Shown: positions 1 through 11,105 of the stretch, one piece after another | Position numbering within the stretch: the first letter of the stretch is position 1 | Layout: each line of letters opens with the position of its first letter | Source: Caballeronia megalochromosomata | GTDB taxonomy: Bacteria; Pseudomonadota; Gammaproteobacteria; Burkholderiales; Burkholderiaceae | NCBI GenBank assembly: GCA_001580565.1 | Contig: LRBF01000251.1 | Span: 1-62,302 of the forward strand | Direction: 5' to 3' | DNA: 62,302 bases | Translations under genes and position numbers: made by a program | The notes under the pieces: model-generated | What the model saw: only the letters and a program-made list of their open reading frames with translations | The model's database searches: none | What the model was told of the DNA's origin: nothing

Positions 1-90
1 GACCGACACGAACACGGGATCCAGCGACCAGCAAAAAAAAGCAAAAAATCGCCACAGCCCGCACCCGGGCCACCTCCAAGGACCATCACC

Positions 91-483
91 ATGCCACTCG
101 TCAGAATCTCGCTAGTAAAAGGCAAGCCACGCGGCCACATCAAAGCGATCTCCAACAGCGTCCACGAGGCACTCGTCGAAGCCTTCAAGGTCCCCGCCGA
201 CGATCAGTTCCAACTGGTCCAGCAGCACGATCGCGAAGATTTCATTTACGATCCGGGCTATCTGGGCGTAGAACGAAGCGACGACCTCGTGTTTATCCAC
301 ATCACCGCGAGCGACTGGCGCGACACGGCGACCAAGAAGGCGTTCTACAAGACGCTGGCCGCGAAGCTCGCGACATCGCCCGGACTGCGGCCCGAGGACG
401 TGCTGATCGTGCTCGCGCCGAATCGCCGCGAGGACTGGTCGTTCGGACGCGGACTCGCGCAGTATGTGGAGGACGCGGCCTGA
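91..483 (+). CDS. Tautomerase family protein
   Basis: A 130-residue protein of the tautomerase superfamily. The reading begins Met-Pro-Leu-Val-Arg; removal of Met would expose the N-terminal Pro that acts as the general base in this superfamily. At 130 residues it is about twice the length of a single 4-oxalocrotonate tautomerase unit (60-80 residues), which fits the longer one-chain tautomerases. No signal peptide is visible, so it should be cytoplasmic. A purine-rich stretch (caaggacc) precedes the ATG. A GFA-type gene follows 26 bases later on the same strand, so the two may be co-transcribed. The family is clear from the N-terminus; the substrate is unknown. Confidence 0.8.
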   Translation: MPLVRISLVKGKPRGHIKAISNSVHEALVEAFKVPADDQFQLVQQHDREDFIYDPGYLGVERSDDLVFIHITASDWRDTATKKAFYKTLAAKLATSPGLRPEDVLIVLAPNRREDWSFGRGLAQYVEDAA

Positions 484-509
484 CGAAGACCGAAGGAGTG
501 AAAGCCACG

Positions 510-881
510 ATGAACCCGACGATCCTGAAAGGCGCGTGCCATTGCGGCGCGGTCACGTTCGAAGTCGAGACGCCGCCCGAACCGGCCGTGCGCTGCAACT
601 GCAGCTTTTGCCGGCGGCGCGGCGCGGTGATGTCGCCACCGTTTCCCAGAGACCGGCTGCACATCCTTTCAGGCGAGCATGAACTCGCGCTGTACCAGTT
701 CAACGCGCAGGTCGCGAAGCATTACTTCTGCAAACACTGTGGAATTTACACATTCCACCAGACGCGATCGAACCCGGACAACTGGCGCGTGAATCTCGGC
801 TGCATCGATGGCGTCGACGCGTATTCGCTCGATGCGCCCGTTGCGGACGGCGCGAGCCACTCGGTGGTCGGAAAACCATAG
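510..881 (+). CDS. GFA family zinc-binding protein (CENP-V/GFA domain)
   Basis: The protein carries the Cys pattern of the GFA (glutathione-dependent formaldehyde-activating enzyme-like) fold: CHCGAV near residue 8, CNCSFC near residue 28 and FCKHCG near residue 70, all zinc ligands in the family. The length, about 123 residues, is normal. I place the start at ATG 510 because AAGGAG at 493-498 is a good ribosome binding site for it; the in-frame GTG at 498 would overlap that site. Most GFA-domain proteins have no demonstrated formaldehyde activity, so no specific reaction is assigned. It lies just after the tautomerase gene. Confidence 0.82.
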   Translation: MNPTILKGACHCGAVTFEVETPPEPAVRCNCSFCRRRGAVMSPPFPRDRLHILSGEHELALYQFNAQVAKHYFCKHCGIYTFHQTRSNPDNWRVNLGCIDGVDAYSLDAPVADGASHSVVGKP

Positions 882-1026
882 CGGCGCAACTCTGTGAGTG
901 AAGGGCGCCGGGAACGCGATCTGCTACATCCCGGCACCCACGGGCCGTTCGCGTTCGATGTCTTCAAGCGCAACCGCGTTTTCCGACGAACGGCGTTCGA
1001 TAACGACACTCACATGGTGCGCCGTC

Positions 1027-2496
1027 ATGGCTCAGAAACCCTCACACGAACCCGATGCGGTACGCCGCCGTCTGCTTGCCGCGATCGCCAGTTCCGCCAT
1101 GCTGTCCGCGTGCGGCGGCGGTGGCAGCGACGACAACTCCGGCACCGTCACACCGACGAGCCCCATCGGCAACATTCCCGCTGATCGCGCGAACCTGCCG
1201 CGTCCCGCGTTACCCGCGCCGGCGACTTCGGGCATCGATCACATCGTGCTCGTCACGATGGAGAACCGCTCCTTCGATCACATGCTCGGCTGGGCGCCCG
1301 GCGTCGAAGGCGGGCAGGCGGGCAGGCAGTTCACCGACGCATTCGGCGAAACGCACCCGACATTCGCGCTGTCCGCCAATCCGGCCTTCGGCTTTCAGAG
1401 CTGTCAGTTCGCGGATCCCGATCACGAATACGACGCGGGCCGCACGCATCTCGCTAACGGCGCGATGAACGGCTTTCTGCTCACGCCCGACACGAACAAG
1501 ACGCGCGGTGATCTGCTGCCTATCGGTTACTTCACGGGTAGCGACCTCGATTTCTATCGCCAGGCCGTGACGCAGTACACCGTTTGCGACTACTACATGA
1601 GCGGCATTCTCTCCGATACGTTTCCGAACCGCGTCTATCTGCATAGTGGCGAGACGGATCGCCTGAGCGACACGCTCGACACATCGTCGCTATCCACGAT
1701 CTGGGATCGTCTCGACGCAAAGAACGTGTCGTCGAAGTACTACTTCCACGACGTGCCGTTCACGGCGCTTTACGGAACGCGCTATGTCGGCCGCTCGAAA
1801 CTCTTTTCCGAATTCCTGTCCGATGCGGCCGGCGGCAATCTGCCGTCGTTCTGCATGGTCGATCCGAGTTTCGGCGGCGAGGTGAACGGCACCTCCAACG
1901 ACGATCATCCGCATGCCGACGTGCGCAATGGTCAGGCGCTGCTCGGGCAAATCTACGAAGCGCTGCGCACGAGTCCGAACTGGAGCACGACGCTCATGAT
2001 CATCGTCTACGACGAGTGGGGCGGCTTCTTCGAGCACATCGCGCCGCCGGTCAAGTCGCTGTCGGCGGCGGAACAGAAGCTCGGCAACGACGGGCGCCTC
2101 GGCTTTCGCGTGCCCTGCATGCTGCTCGGACCGCGCGTGCGCGCGAACAACGTGGCGCGCTATCCGTTCGATCCGAGCTCGATTCATCAACTGATCGCGT
2201 GGCGCTTCGGGCTCGATCCGCTGGGCGTGCGCGCGAGCGATCCGACCACGTTCAACATGGCCTATGCGCTCGACCTGAGCGACGCAGCGCGCACGGACGC
2301 ACCCGCGATCACGGTGGCGCAAGGGCCGTTCGGCCTCGCATGCTCCAACACGCCGTCGACGGGAACGGGTATCGGCACCGTCGACAACGCGCAGACGGCG
2401 AAAGCGGCCGAGGGCGCTTCGCAGACGCCGACGCCGGGCGGCCGCTTTGCCGATTTGCACACCAAGGCGATGGCGCTGGGATTTCCTTCGGAATGA
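1027..2496 (+). CDS. Lipoprotein phosphoesterase (phospholipase C / AcpA family)
   Basis: A 489-residue member of the phosphoesterase family that includes bacterial phospholipase C and acid phosphatase AcpA. The family metal-site motif MENRSFDH is at residues 78-85 (VTMENRSFDHMLGW), and the internal DEWGGFFEHI segment is also typical. The open frame extends upstream to 898, but ATG 1027 gives a clean lipoprotein signal: basic VRRR, a hydrophobic run, and lipobox LSAC with Cys29, followed by a Gly/Ser/Thr/Pro-rich linker. This suggests export and lipid anchoring. It probably hydrolyses phosphodiesters or phosphomonoesters outside the cytoplasm; the substrate is undetermined. The next gene is convergent. 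Confidence 0.82.
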   Translation: MAQKPSHEPDAVRRRLLAAIASSAMLSACGGGGSDDNSGTVTPTSPIGNIPADRANLPRPALPAPATSGIDHIVLVTMENRSFDHMLGWAPGVEGGQAGRQFTDAFGETHPTFALSANPAFGFQSCQFADPDHEYDAGRTHLANGAMNGFLLTPDTNKTRGDLLPIGYFTGSDLDFYRQAVTQYTVCDYYMSGILSDTFPNRVYLHSGETDRLSDTLDTSSLSTIWDRLDAKNVSSKYYFHDVPFTALYGTRYVGRSKLFSEFLSDAAGGNLPSFCMVDPSFGGEVNGTSNDDHPHADVRNGQALLGQIYEALRTSPNWSTTLMIIVYDEWGGFFEHIAPPVKSLSAAEQKLGNDGRLGFRVPCMLLGPRVRANNVARYPFDPSSIHQLIAWRFGLDPLGVRASDPTTFNMAYALDLSDAARTDAPAITVAQGPFGLACSNTPSTGTGIGTVDNAQTAKAAEGASQTPTPGGRFADLHTKAMALGFPSE

Positions 2497-2521
2497 CGCG
2501 ATTCGTGCGCCATGAAGGCGG

Positions 2522-3028
2522 CTAGAACCTGAGCGCCATCGACACCGAGTCGTGATACGTGCCGTCGATCTTCAACGCCCGCGGCTCGCGCGCATATTCG
2601 ACGAAACCCGCCGCGCGATAAAGCCTGATCGCCGCGAGATTGTCCGGCGCGACCTCGAGCTTGATTTCATCGACGACACCGCGCGCATACGCGAGCACAC
2701 GCTCGACGAGCGCCGCGGCGAGCCCCGTGCCGCGCGCGCTTTCGCGCACATACATGCCCCAGAGTATGCCTTTGTGCTTCATCTTCGCGCCCGATGGCAC
2801 CAGGAGTCCGGCTACGCCGGCGAGCGCGCAGTCGCTCGCGTGGCCGCCGAATATCGCGTGATCCGCGGTACGCGCGCCAAACCATTCGAGCGCCTGCGTG
2901 CGCTCGTCGTCATACGCAGCGCCGAACGACGCCGGGTAGCGTTGCAGGCCTTCGAGACGGATTTCGCGGAAGGCTTCGGCATCGGCGGGCGTGAGGCGTC
3001 TGATCCGCAAGGTGTTGGCATTCTGCAT
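2522..3028 (-). CDS. GNAT family N-acetyltransferase
   Basis: A 168-residue acyl-CoA-dependent N-acetyltransferase. It starts MQNANTLRIRRLTPADAEAF, the usual beta1-alpha1 opening of GNAT proteins; the acetyl-CoA loop is ESARGTGLAAALVE, and the C-terminal EVAPDNLAAIRLYRAAGF segment is the family's motif B. The frame remains open to 3208, but the GNAT domain begins exactly at the Met encoded at 3028, so the extra 60 codons are probably not translated. It is soluble and cytoplasmic; the acceptor is unknown. It ends 25 bases from the convergent phosphoesterase gene and is divergent from the porin-like gene at 3176. Confidence 0.85.
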   Translation of the reverse strand: MQNANTLRIRRLTPADAEAFREIRLEGLQRYPASFGAAYDDERTQALEWFGARTADHAIFGGHASDCALAGVAGLLVPSGAKMKHKGILWGMYVRESARGTGLAAALVERVLAYARGVVDEIKLEVAPDNLAAIRLYRAAGFVEYAREPRALKIDGTYHDSVSMALRF

Positions 3029-3175
3029 AACGCATGCAATAGACAAGTGGAGACATCCATCATAGCCGCGCGTCAGAAACTCACGGTGACGCGCGCCGCA
3101 TGCGTCTTTACAAAGCCGACGAATTCCAATATTGCTGGGTCGATCGGACAGGCTGCGGCCTCGCGGAGGTGAAGC

Positions 3176-4159
3176 ATGAGAACGCGGATGCGCCCACGAC
3201 AGCGTCATTCATGCAGACGCGTCCAGGCGACGATGCTCGCGGTGGCGTCGCTGCTCGGCGCGGGCAGTGCATCGGCGACGGAAGGCGCGCTCGGGCGCCC
3301 CGTTGCGGGCACGAGCGTGCTTTCGGGCGTAGGCATCGTGCCGACCGAACCGGTGTGGATCGCGAGCCTGGAGACGCTCTATCTCGATGGCTCGATCAGC
3401 AGCAACCGGCAAGTGCCGATCGCGGGCCAGCGCTCGATCGGCCTCGATGGAGAGCTGTCGCTCACGCTCGCGAGCCTGTTGAAAGTGTGGGGCAGCTACG
3501 GCGGCTGGGCGTTCGCCTCCGGCTTCACACTGCCCTACGTCTGGGAGAAGGTGACAGGCACTTTCGCCGCCGGCTCGCTCAACAGGACGACGAGCGACCG
3601 CGCGTCGAATCTCTACGACATGCTGTTCACGCCGATCGAGGCGGGTTACCACTTCTCGGAGACCGACCACATCGCGCTGTCGTTCAACATCTGGGCGCCG
3701 ACCGGCAATTACGAAGCAGGCGCGCTCGCGAATCCGAGCCTCAACACCTGGACCTTCGTGCCACAGATCGCCTATACGAAGATGGTGCCGAAATACGGCC
3801 TCGAATTCGACGCGGTGATGGGTTTCCAGTTCTACACGAAGAACACCGCGACGAACTACCAGAACGCGCCGCTCTTCACGCTCGACGTGATGGGCCTGAA
3901 GAAGTTCGCGAACGGCTTCGGCATGGGCGTGGTGATGGGCACGGTGCAGCAACTCGGCCACGACACCGGCCCGACCGCCGACCGGCTCGATGGTTTCGTC
4001 GGCCACGATTTCACGCTGGGTCCGATCCTCACGTACGACACCAAGCTCGGCGGCAAGGCGCCCTTGTCCGCGAGCCTGCGCTGGGTGCCGTCGATCGTGA
4101 GCACCAACCGGCTCAAGAGCACGAAGACCTTCATGGCGACGGCCACGCTTGTGTTCTGA
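3176..4159 (+). CDS. Outer-membrane transporter, SphA / phenol-MetA-degradation family
   Basis: A 327-residue exported beta-barrel-like protein. The N-terminus has a basic stretch, a hydrophobic core (TMLAVASLLGAG) and a likely AxA cleavage site near SASA. The mature region alternates aromatic and polar residues and ends in Phe, as outer-membrane barrels do. Segments such as YHFSETDHIALSFNIWAPTGNYE match the family often annotated as transporter or MetA-pathway phenol-degradation protein, believed to pass hydrophobic substrates across the outer membrane. No catabolic enzyme sits directly beside it, so its substrate is open. It is convergent with the spermidine-synthase-like gene, with 13 bases between stops. 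Confidence 0.75.
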   Translation: MRTRMRPRQRHSCRRVQATMLAVASLLGAGSASATEGALGRPVAGTSVLSGVGIVPTEPVWIASLETLYLDGSISSNRQVPIAGQRSIGLDGELSLTLASLLKVWGSYGGWAFASGFTLPYVWEKVTGTFAAGSLNRTTSDRASNLYDMLFTPIEAGYHFSETDHIALSFNIWAPTGNYEAGALANPSLNTWTFVPQIAYTKMVPKYGLEFDAVMGFQFYTKNTATNYQNAPLFTLDVMGLKKFANGFGMGVVMGTVQQLGHDTGPTADRLDGFVGHDFTLGPILTYDTKLGGKAPLSASLRWVPSIVSTNRLKSTKTFMATATLVF

Positions 4160-4172
4160 CAGCGCTTCATTT

Positions 4173-6770
4173 TCAGTCGCTGCCGGCCCCCATCATCCAG
4201 CGATAGTACGGATTCGCGCGATCCGCCTGTATCACCGCGCCGATGTCCCGCGTCCATGCATCGCGGTCGCCGCGATAGGCATCCAGTCCCGCGCGATAGA
4301 ACGCGTGCAGCGTGCTGCGCTCGGCGGCGAGCGTGGCGGCGAATGCCGGGTCCGCATGCGTCAACGGCGGCTCGCTTTGCAGCGCGAGCATGTGCGCGAG
4401 CGTCACGGCGAAATCGCCACGACGCACCCACGGCGCATACTCGATGCGCGGATCGTCGTCGGTGACGGGACGCGCGTCTTCAGCGTAATAGGCGAGCGCC
4501 GGACGATCCGCGACCCAGGTAGCCGCGAACGCTTCCGGCGATGCGATGCCGACCTCGCGCAACGCCCGCGCGATGTCGGGCTGCGCGAAACGCTCGCGCA
4601 GGCGCGGCACGTCGAGCGGCATCGGCTGCATCGAGCCGACGAGCATCATCTCGTGGAACTCCGTCGTCCATAACGCCGCGTGCGGAAACACCTGCAGGAA
4701 GCTCTGGATGAGCGAGCGCGTCTGATCCTCGTTCTGTGTGGAGAGCGGCAGCCATTGCGCGACGATTCCGCCTTCATTCAGGCGCGCCGCCGCGAGCCGA
4801 TAGAAGTCCGTCGAATAAAGATTGACCACGCCCGCCGCGGACGGCGGCGGCGGCTCCAGCGTGACGAGATCGTAATGCGCGTCGCGCGCGAGCAGTTCGC
4901 GACGTCCATCGGCGACGCGGATATCGATGCGCGGATCGGCGCTCATGCCGTAGTTGCCGTCGAAACGCGACGACGCGCGCACGACCGATGGCAACAGCTC
5001 CGCGACCACACGTTTTTCGAGCGTCGGCCAGGTGAGCAGCGCGCCGCCGGTGATGCCGGTGCCGAGGCCGATCACGAGCGCCGAGCGCGGCGTGCCGGAA
5101 TGGATCATCAGCGGCACGAGCGCCTGCAGGCGCATGTAGCGGCGCGAGGTCATCGCATCGCCCGAGTTCGATACGCCCTGGATATAGAGGCGGCGAAAGC
5201 GTTGCGCGCCGTCGCCCTGTTCGAGCACCGCGACCGTGCCGCCCGCGCTTTCCTCGTAGTACACGAGGGCGCCACCGTGTGCGGTCGCGAGCAGCGCGCC
5301 GAGCCGGTCGCCGGGCGTAAAGATCGCGATGATCGCCGAGAGCGCCGCCATCGACGCGCACGCGATGATGCTCGTGCGCCGCGCGGCGCTCGTGCTCAAC
5401 GCCGCCGACAGGCCGATGAGACCCGCCGCCACCGCGAGCACGCCGAGCGAGCGAATCAGCCCGAGCGAGGGCACGAGTTCGAAGCCCGCGAACAGCGTGC
5501 CCGCGATGCCGCCTGCCGTATTCAGCGCGAGCACGCGCCCGACATCCGCGCCGATGCCGGACGGTGCGTCATTCGCGTGGCCGTTCGCGGCCATCCTGAG
5601 GGCGAAGGGGAACGCGGCGCCGAGCAGAAGCGTTGGCACGAGCACGATCGCGCAGGCGGCGACGGCGAAGCTCGCGCTCATCGACGCAAGCAGGTTGCCG
5701 GTCGCGGCGAGCGCGAGTTCGGATGCGTGTCGTTGTGCGTCCGTGAGCCAGCCGCCCGCGAACGCGACGCCACCGAGCGCAACGAGGCCCGCCATGCCGA
5801 TCAGCACGCCGAACGCGCTCCACGGATCGCGCACGCGGTCCGCGTAACGCGCGGCGATCGCGCTGCCGAGCGCGAGCCCGAAGAGATAAGTCGCCAGCAC
5901 GATCGAAAACGCGAAGCTGCGCGTGCTGATGAACTGCGCGATGGCCTGCGACCACACGACTTCATAGCCGAGCGCGATGCCGCCTGCGACCGCATACAGC
6001 GCGATCGCGAGGCGTGCGTGGCCTGCATCGGCGGCGTGTGGCGTGCGTGAGACCTCGGTGCGCATGGCCGTAGCGAGCGTCGGGCGGGCGTGCCGCGCAA
6101 GCCCCGCTGCACCGAGCGCAGCCACGGCATTCAACGCGGCTGCGGCCAGCGCGCTGCCTTGCACGCCGAGCAAAGGAATCAGCACGAAGGCGGGAAGCAG
6201 CGCGCCGGTGATCGCGCCCGCGGTGTTCGCCGCATAGAGCCGCCCGCCCGCGCCGCCCACGCTTTGCCGCGACGGCGTGAGCGCGCGCGTGAGCACGGGC
6301 ACCGTGCCGCCCATCGCGATGGCGGGCACGCCGACGAGCGCCAGCGGCAATCCCCACGCGAGCGGTCCGGCGCTCGCCTGCAACGTCGCGAACCACGCGG
6401 CGCTGTGCGCGAGCGCCTGCGTCGCGCCCATGCCGAGCAAAAGCGCCGCGATCTCCAGCGCGGCGTACAGCAGGAACGGCTTCGCGACGCGATCGGCGAG
6501 CTTGCCGAAGAGCCATCCACCGATCGCGAGGCCCGCGAAGAACGCGCTGATCGCGATGGTGATCGCCTGCGCCTCGATGCCCACGACCAGCGTGAGCTGC
6601 TTCACCCACAGCACCTGATAGATGAGCGCGGCCATGCCGGACGCGAACAGCAGCAAGGCAGGCAAGGCGGTTCTTTGCGCGACGGGCGTGTCATGCGAGC
6701 GCGCTCGGCGTATCTTGCGCGCCGCTTCGCGTCGGCTGGATTTCGGATGGTCGGCGCTGAGGTGGCTCAT
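4173..6770 (-). CDS. Membrane protein fused to a spermidine-synthase-like domain
   Basis: An 865-residue fusion protein. Roughly residues 35-460 hold a series of hydrophobic segments resembling a major-facilitator-type membrane domain (for example ALIYQVLWVKQLTLVVGIEA). Roughly residues 500-760 form a Rossmann domain like spermidine synthase, with LVIGLGTGITGGAL as the SAM-type glycine loop and DLVTLEPPPPSAAGVVNLYS in the region of the catalytic loop. Such fusions are widespread and often annotated as fused MFS/spermidine synthase, but most lack proven aminopropyltransferase activity. There are no polyamine genes nearby to support that role. It is transcribed toward the porin-like gene. Confidence 0.8.
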   Translation of the reverse strand: MSHLSADHPKSSRREAARKIRRARSHDTPVAQRTALPALLLFASGMAALIYQVLWVKQLTLVVGIEAQAITIAISAFFAGLAIGGWLFGKLADRVAKPFLLYAALEIAALLLGMGATQALAHSAAWFATLQASAGPLAWGLPLALVGVPAIAMGGTVPVLTRALTPSRQSVGGAGGRLYAANTAGAITGALLPAFVLIPLLGVQGSALAAAALNAVAALGAAGLARHARPTLATAMRTEVSRTPHAADAGHARLAIALYAVAGGIALGYEVVWSQAIAQFISTRSFAFSIVLATYLFGLALGSAIAARYADRVRDPWSAFGVLIGMAGLVALGGVAFAGGWLTDAQRHASELALAATGNLLASMSASFAVAACAIVLVPTLLLGAAFPFALRMAANGHANDAPSGIGADVGRVLALNTAGGIAGTLFAGFELVPSLGLIRSLGVLAVAAGLIGLSAALSTSAARRTSIIACASMAALSAIIAIFTPGDRLGALLATAHGGALVYYEESAGGTVAVLEQGDGAQRFRRLYIQGVSNSGDAMTSRRYMRLQALVPLMIHSGTPRSALVIGLGTGITGGALLTWPTLEKRVVAELLPSVVRASSRFDGNYGMSADPRIDIRVADGRRELLARDAHYDLVTLEPPPPSAAGVVNLYSTDFYRLAAARLNEGGIVAQWLPLSTQNEDQTRSLIQSFLQVFPHAALWTTEFHEMMLVGSMQPMPLDVPRLRERFAQPDIARALREVGIASPEAFAATWVADRPALAYYAEDARPVTDDDPRIEYAPWVRRGDFAVTLAHMLALQSEPPLTHADPAFAATLAAERSTLHAFYRAGLDAYRGDRDAWTRDIGAVIQADRANPYYRWMMGAGSD

Positions 6771-6796
6771 CGTGAGAATCCGGCTCCTTATTGCGA

Positions 6797-6828
6797 GAAA
6801 ACCCGCTGCGTCTTTCGATGCAGCGGGT
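6797..6828 (-). terminator. Rho-independent terminator of the sulfatase operon
   Basis: A perfect 9-bp inverted repeat, ACCCGCTGC (6801-6809) and GCAGCGGGT (6820-6828), encloses a 10-base loop. Read on the minus strand it lies 24 bases after the sulfatase stop and is followed by TTTT, the usual layout of an intrinsic terminator. Confidence 0.8.
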
Positions 6829-6852
6829 ATGGTCGTCGGTCGATTGCGCGGC

Positions 6853-8529
6853 CTATTTTCCGGTGGTCTCGATACTCTTCATGAGTGCATCGGTCATCTG
6901 GTCGATGCTGAAGCTCGACGGCCGCTGGCTCGGCGGATACTGCTTGAACGTCGCGAGGAACGGCGCGACCTTCGCCACCGCGTATTGCGACATATAAACG
7001 TTCTTGGTGCTCCAGTCGTAATACTGATCCGAGACGATGTCGGCGCGCTCATACGGGTCCATGCGCAGATTGAACATCTTCGGCACGCGCAGACAGGTGA
7101 ACGGATTGGCCCAGACCATGAAGCCGCCCGGTTCGCGCTGCTCGCAGAACACGAACTTCCAGTCGTTGAAGCGCATCGCGACGAGCATGCCGTCGTCGTT
7201 GAAATAGTAGAACTCGTGACGTGGCGCGTCCTTCGACTGTCCGGTGAGATAGGGCAGGAAGTTGTAGCCGTCGAGATGGACCTTGAAGGTCTTGCCGCCG
7301 ATTGCCGCGCCCTTGAGCAGTCGATCCGAAATGTTCGTGTCGCCGGCGGCCGCGAGCAGGGTCGGGAACCAGTCGAGGCCGGACATCATCTGCGTCGAGA
7401 CGGTGTTGGGTTTGATATGGCCCGGCCAGCGGATCATCGCGGGCACGCGGAACGCGCCTTCCCAGTTGGTGTCCTTCTCACTTCTGAACGGCGTGGTCGC
7501 GGCGTCGGGCCACGAGAACTGATTCGGCCCGTTGTCCGTCGTATAGATGACGATGGTGTTGTCCGTCAGCTTGAGATCGTCGAGTGCCTTGAGCAGCTTG
7601 CCGACGTCGCCGTCGTGTTCGATCATGCCGTCCGCATACTCGTTGCCCGGCATGCCGCTTTGTCCCTGCATCGAGGGCCGCACGTGCGTGAACAGATGCA
7701 TGCGCGTCGTGTTCATCCACACGAAGAACGGCTTGCTCGCCTTCGCCTGCTTCTGCATGAAGTCGATCGCGGCCTGCGTGGTTTCGTCGTCGATCGTTTC
7801 CATGCGCTTGGCGGTGAGCGGCCCGGTGTCCTGGATCTTGCCGTCCGCGAACGAATGGATCACGCCGCGCGGCGCGTTGGCTTTCACCCACGCCTTGTCA
7901 TCCTTCGGATAGTACGGGCGCTCGGGCTCTTCCTCCGCATTCAGGTGATACAGGTTGCCGAAGAACTCGTCGAAGCCGTGCTTGGTGGGCAGATATTCGT
8001 CACGGTCGCCGAGGTGATTCTTGCCGAACTGGCCGGTTGCATAGCCGAGCGGCTTGAGTGCTTCGGCAATCGTCACGTTCTGCGCCTGCAGACCGACTTT
8101 CGCACCGGGAATGCCGACCTTCGAAAGCCCCGTGCGCAGCGTGACTTCACCGGTGATGAAGGTCGAGCGGCCCGCCGTGCAGCTATTCTCCGCGTAATAG
8201 TCGGTGAACAGCATGCCTTCGCTGGCGATGCGGTCGATGTTCGGCGTCTCGTAACCCACCACGCCCCGGCTATAGGCGCTGATGTTCGTCTGCCCGATGT
8301 CGTCGCCGAAGATCACGAGAATGTTCGGCTTCTTCGAGCCCTGATTGTCGGCGGGCTTCGCGTTGTTTTGCGCGGGCGGTGTCGCGGGTTTCGCGGGCGC
8401 GGCGGGCTTCGCGTTGTTCTGCGTCTGCGCGGTCGAGATCATCGGCGGGACGATCAGCACGCACACCGCCGCGATCGCGGCCAGCGCCCCGGTGATGTAG
8501 CGCACACGTCGAAGTTTCGCTTTTGTCAT
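6853..8529 (-). CDS. Exported sulfatase (arylsulfatase family)
   Basis: A 558-residue sulfatase. The formylglycine motif is CTAGR at residues 117-121, followed by STFITG; Cys117 would be converted to formylglycine, the catalytic nucleophile. The metal site GDDIGQ is at residues 75-80. The N-terminus is basic with a hydrophobic segment (about residues 11-32), then a linker rich in Ala, Pro, Lys and Asn before the catalytic domain at about residue 67, so the enzyme is exported or membrane-tethered. I chose the start at 8529 because GGGAGA lies just upstream; the frame extends eight more codons. It follows a HAD lipoprotein and a formylglycine-generating enzyme on the same strand, which should supply its maturation. 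The sulfate ester substrate is unknown. Confidence 0.9.
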   Translation of the reverse strand: MTKAKLRRVRYITGALAAIAAVCVLIVPPMISTAQTQNNAKPAAPAKPATPPAQNNAKPADNQGSKKPNILVIFGDDIGQTNISAYSRGVVGYETPNIDRIASEGMLFTDYYAENSCTAGRSTFITGEVTLRTGLSKVGIPGAKVGLQAQNVTIAEALKPLGYATGQFGKNHLGDRDEYLPTKHGFDEFFGNLYHLNAEEEPERPYYPKDDKAWVKANAPRGVIHSFADGKIQDTGPLTAKRMETIDDETTQAAIDFMQKQAKASKPFFVWMNTTRMHLFTHVRPSMQGQSGMPGNEYADGMIEHDGDVGKLLKALDDLKLTDNTIVIYTTDNGPNQFSWPDAATTPFRSEKDTNWEGAFRVPAMIRWPGHIKPNTVSTQMMSGLDWFPTLLAAAGDTNISDRLLKGAAIGGKTFKVHLDGYNFLPYLTGQSKDAPRHEFYYFNDDGMLVAMRFNDWKFVFCEQREPGGFMVWANPFTCLRVPKMFNLRMDPYERADIVSDQYYDWSTKNVYMSQYAVAKVAPFLATFKQYPPSQRPSSFSIDQMTDALMKSIETTGK

Positions 8530-8574
8530 CGTTGTTCTCCCGTTGCGATGCAACCGCCTGCTTCAGAGAAACCG

Positions 8575-9654
<1,080 letters not shown>

Positions 9655-10819
9655 GCGTCCGATCCCACACGTTCTTGTCCATCACGAGCCGGAATCCCAG
9701 ATGCGACATGCTGTTGTACGGATCGGTGCCGCGCCGCGCGCTCGGTCGATAGCTCAGGCAGTAGGCTTCGTTGCACAGGAACGAGCCGCCGCGCGTCACG
9801 CGCTTGGGCGCCTGCACGGGCACGCCGGGATCGGCGGGGTCCCATGAGCCGGACGGGCCCTGCGGTTCATCGACGATGCCGCCCGTCGAAGCCTCGCGCC
9901 GGAACTGGTCCGCGCGATACCAGTCGGCGGTCCATTGCCATGCGTTGCCGGTCATGTCGGAGAGGCCGTAGCCATTCGCCGGAAAGCTGCCGACGCGGCT
10001 CGTGCCAGCCGCGCCACCCGCCTTTGCGTTGACCACGGGGAAGGGCTGCGGCTGCTGTCCTTGCCATACGTTCGCCATCTGCTTGCCGTCGGGGGTGAAC
10101 TGATCGCCCCACGCATACGTGGCTTGCTCCAGTCCGCCGCGTGCGGCGAATTCCCATTCGGCTTCGGTCGGCAGGCGCTTGCCGGCCCATTTCGCGTAGG
10201 CTTGCGCATCTTCATACGAGACCTGCACGACGGGATGATCGTCCTTGCCGTCGATATTGCTCGCCGGGCCCGTCGGATGCCGCCAGTCGGCGCCGGGCAC
10301 GAAGCGCCACCAGCGCGAGTAGTCCTGCAGCGCCACCTGCTCCTTCGTGCCGACGAACACCATCGCACCGGGTACGAGCGTGTCCTCCGGCGGGCGCGGC
10401 GTGCCCGGAGGCAACTGCACTTCGAGCGTGCTCCAGTCGGGCTTCTTCTCGGCCGTGGTGACGTAGCCCGTCGCCTCGATGAACTGGCGAAACTCCGCGT
10501 TGGTCACGTGATGCTGATCCATCCAGTAGCCATGCAGGCGCACTTTGTGCGCGGGACGTTCGTTCGCTTGCGCGAGCTTGCTGTCGCTGCCCATCAGGAA
10601 TTCGCCGCCGGGCACCCACGCCATGCCTTTCGGACCGTGCACGCCGTCGCCGAGCACGACGCGGATCTGCGGCGCCGAGTTTCCGTTCATGGCGCGGCTC
10701 ATCGCATAGCCGACGAGCGCGGGACACAGAAGCAGCAGCACGGCCCACAGCGTGATGCGACGAAGCCGCGCGCCGCGCGCAATCGTGTCCTGCTTTCGCT
10801 TCGTCGATCCGTTCGCCAT

Positions 10820-11105
10820 CTGCGTGACTCCGCTCGTGCTCCGGTTATCGCATTGACCCCATTCGGTCCCACCAATATACGAACGGATACCCGAATTCAA
10901 TCTTTTTTTGGAGCGCTGTCGCGAAGCTGTGCGAAGCACCGATTACGCGATGGATATTGCGTTTCAAGGCCCACGCAGTTGCAAAAAACGAAGCAATGCG
11001 ATGCTTTGACGAAAGGGCTCGGGTCCAGTAACTTGTGGCTCACGCGGGCTTATAGCGTGAGCGGTTGCAACGTAAGATGGGCGAACCATCGGAGACGAGC
11101 CAGTC
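10820..11105. other. Divergent intergenic region between FGE and MoxR operons
   Basis: This 286-base region contains no convincing gene. It is less GC-rich than its flanks and must carry the promoters of both operons. The clearest structure is an 8-bp inverted repeat, GCTCACGC (11038-11045) and GCGTGAGC (11055-11062), about 45 bases before the MoxR start; it could be an operator or a leader hairpin. I did not find a confident -35/-10 pair. Confidence 0.4.
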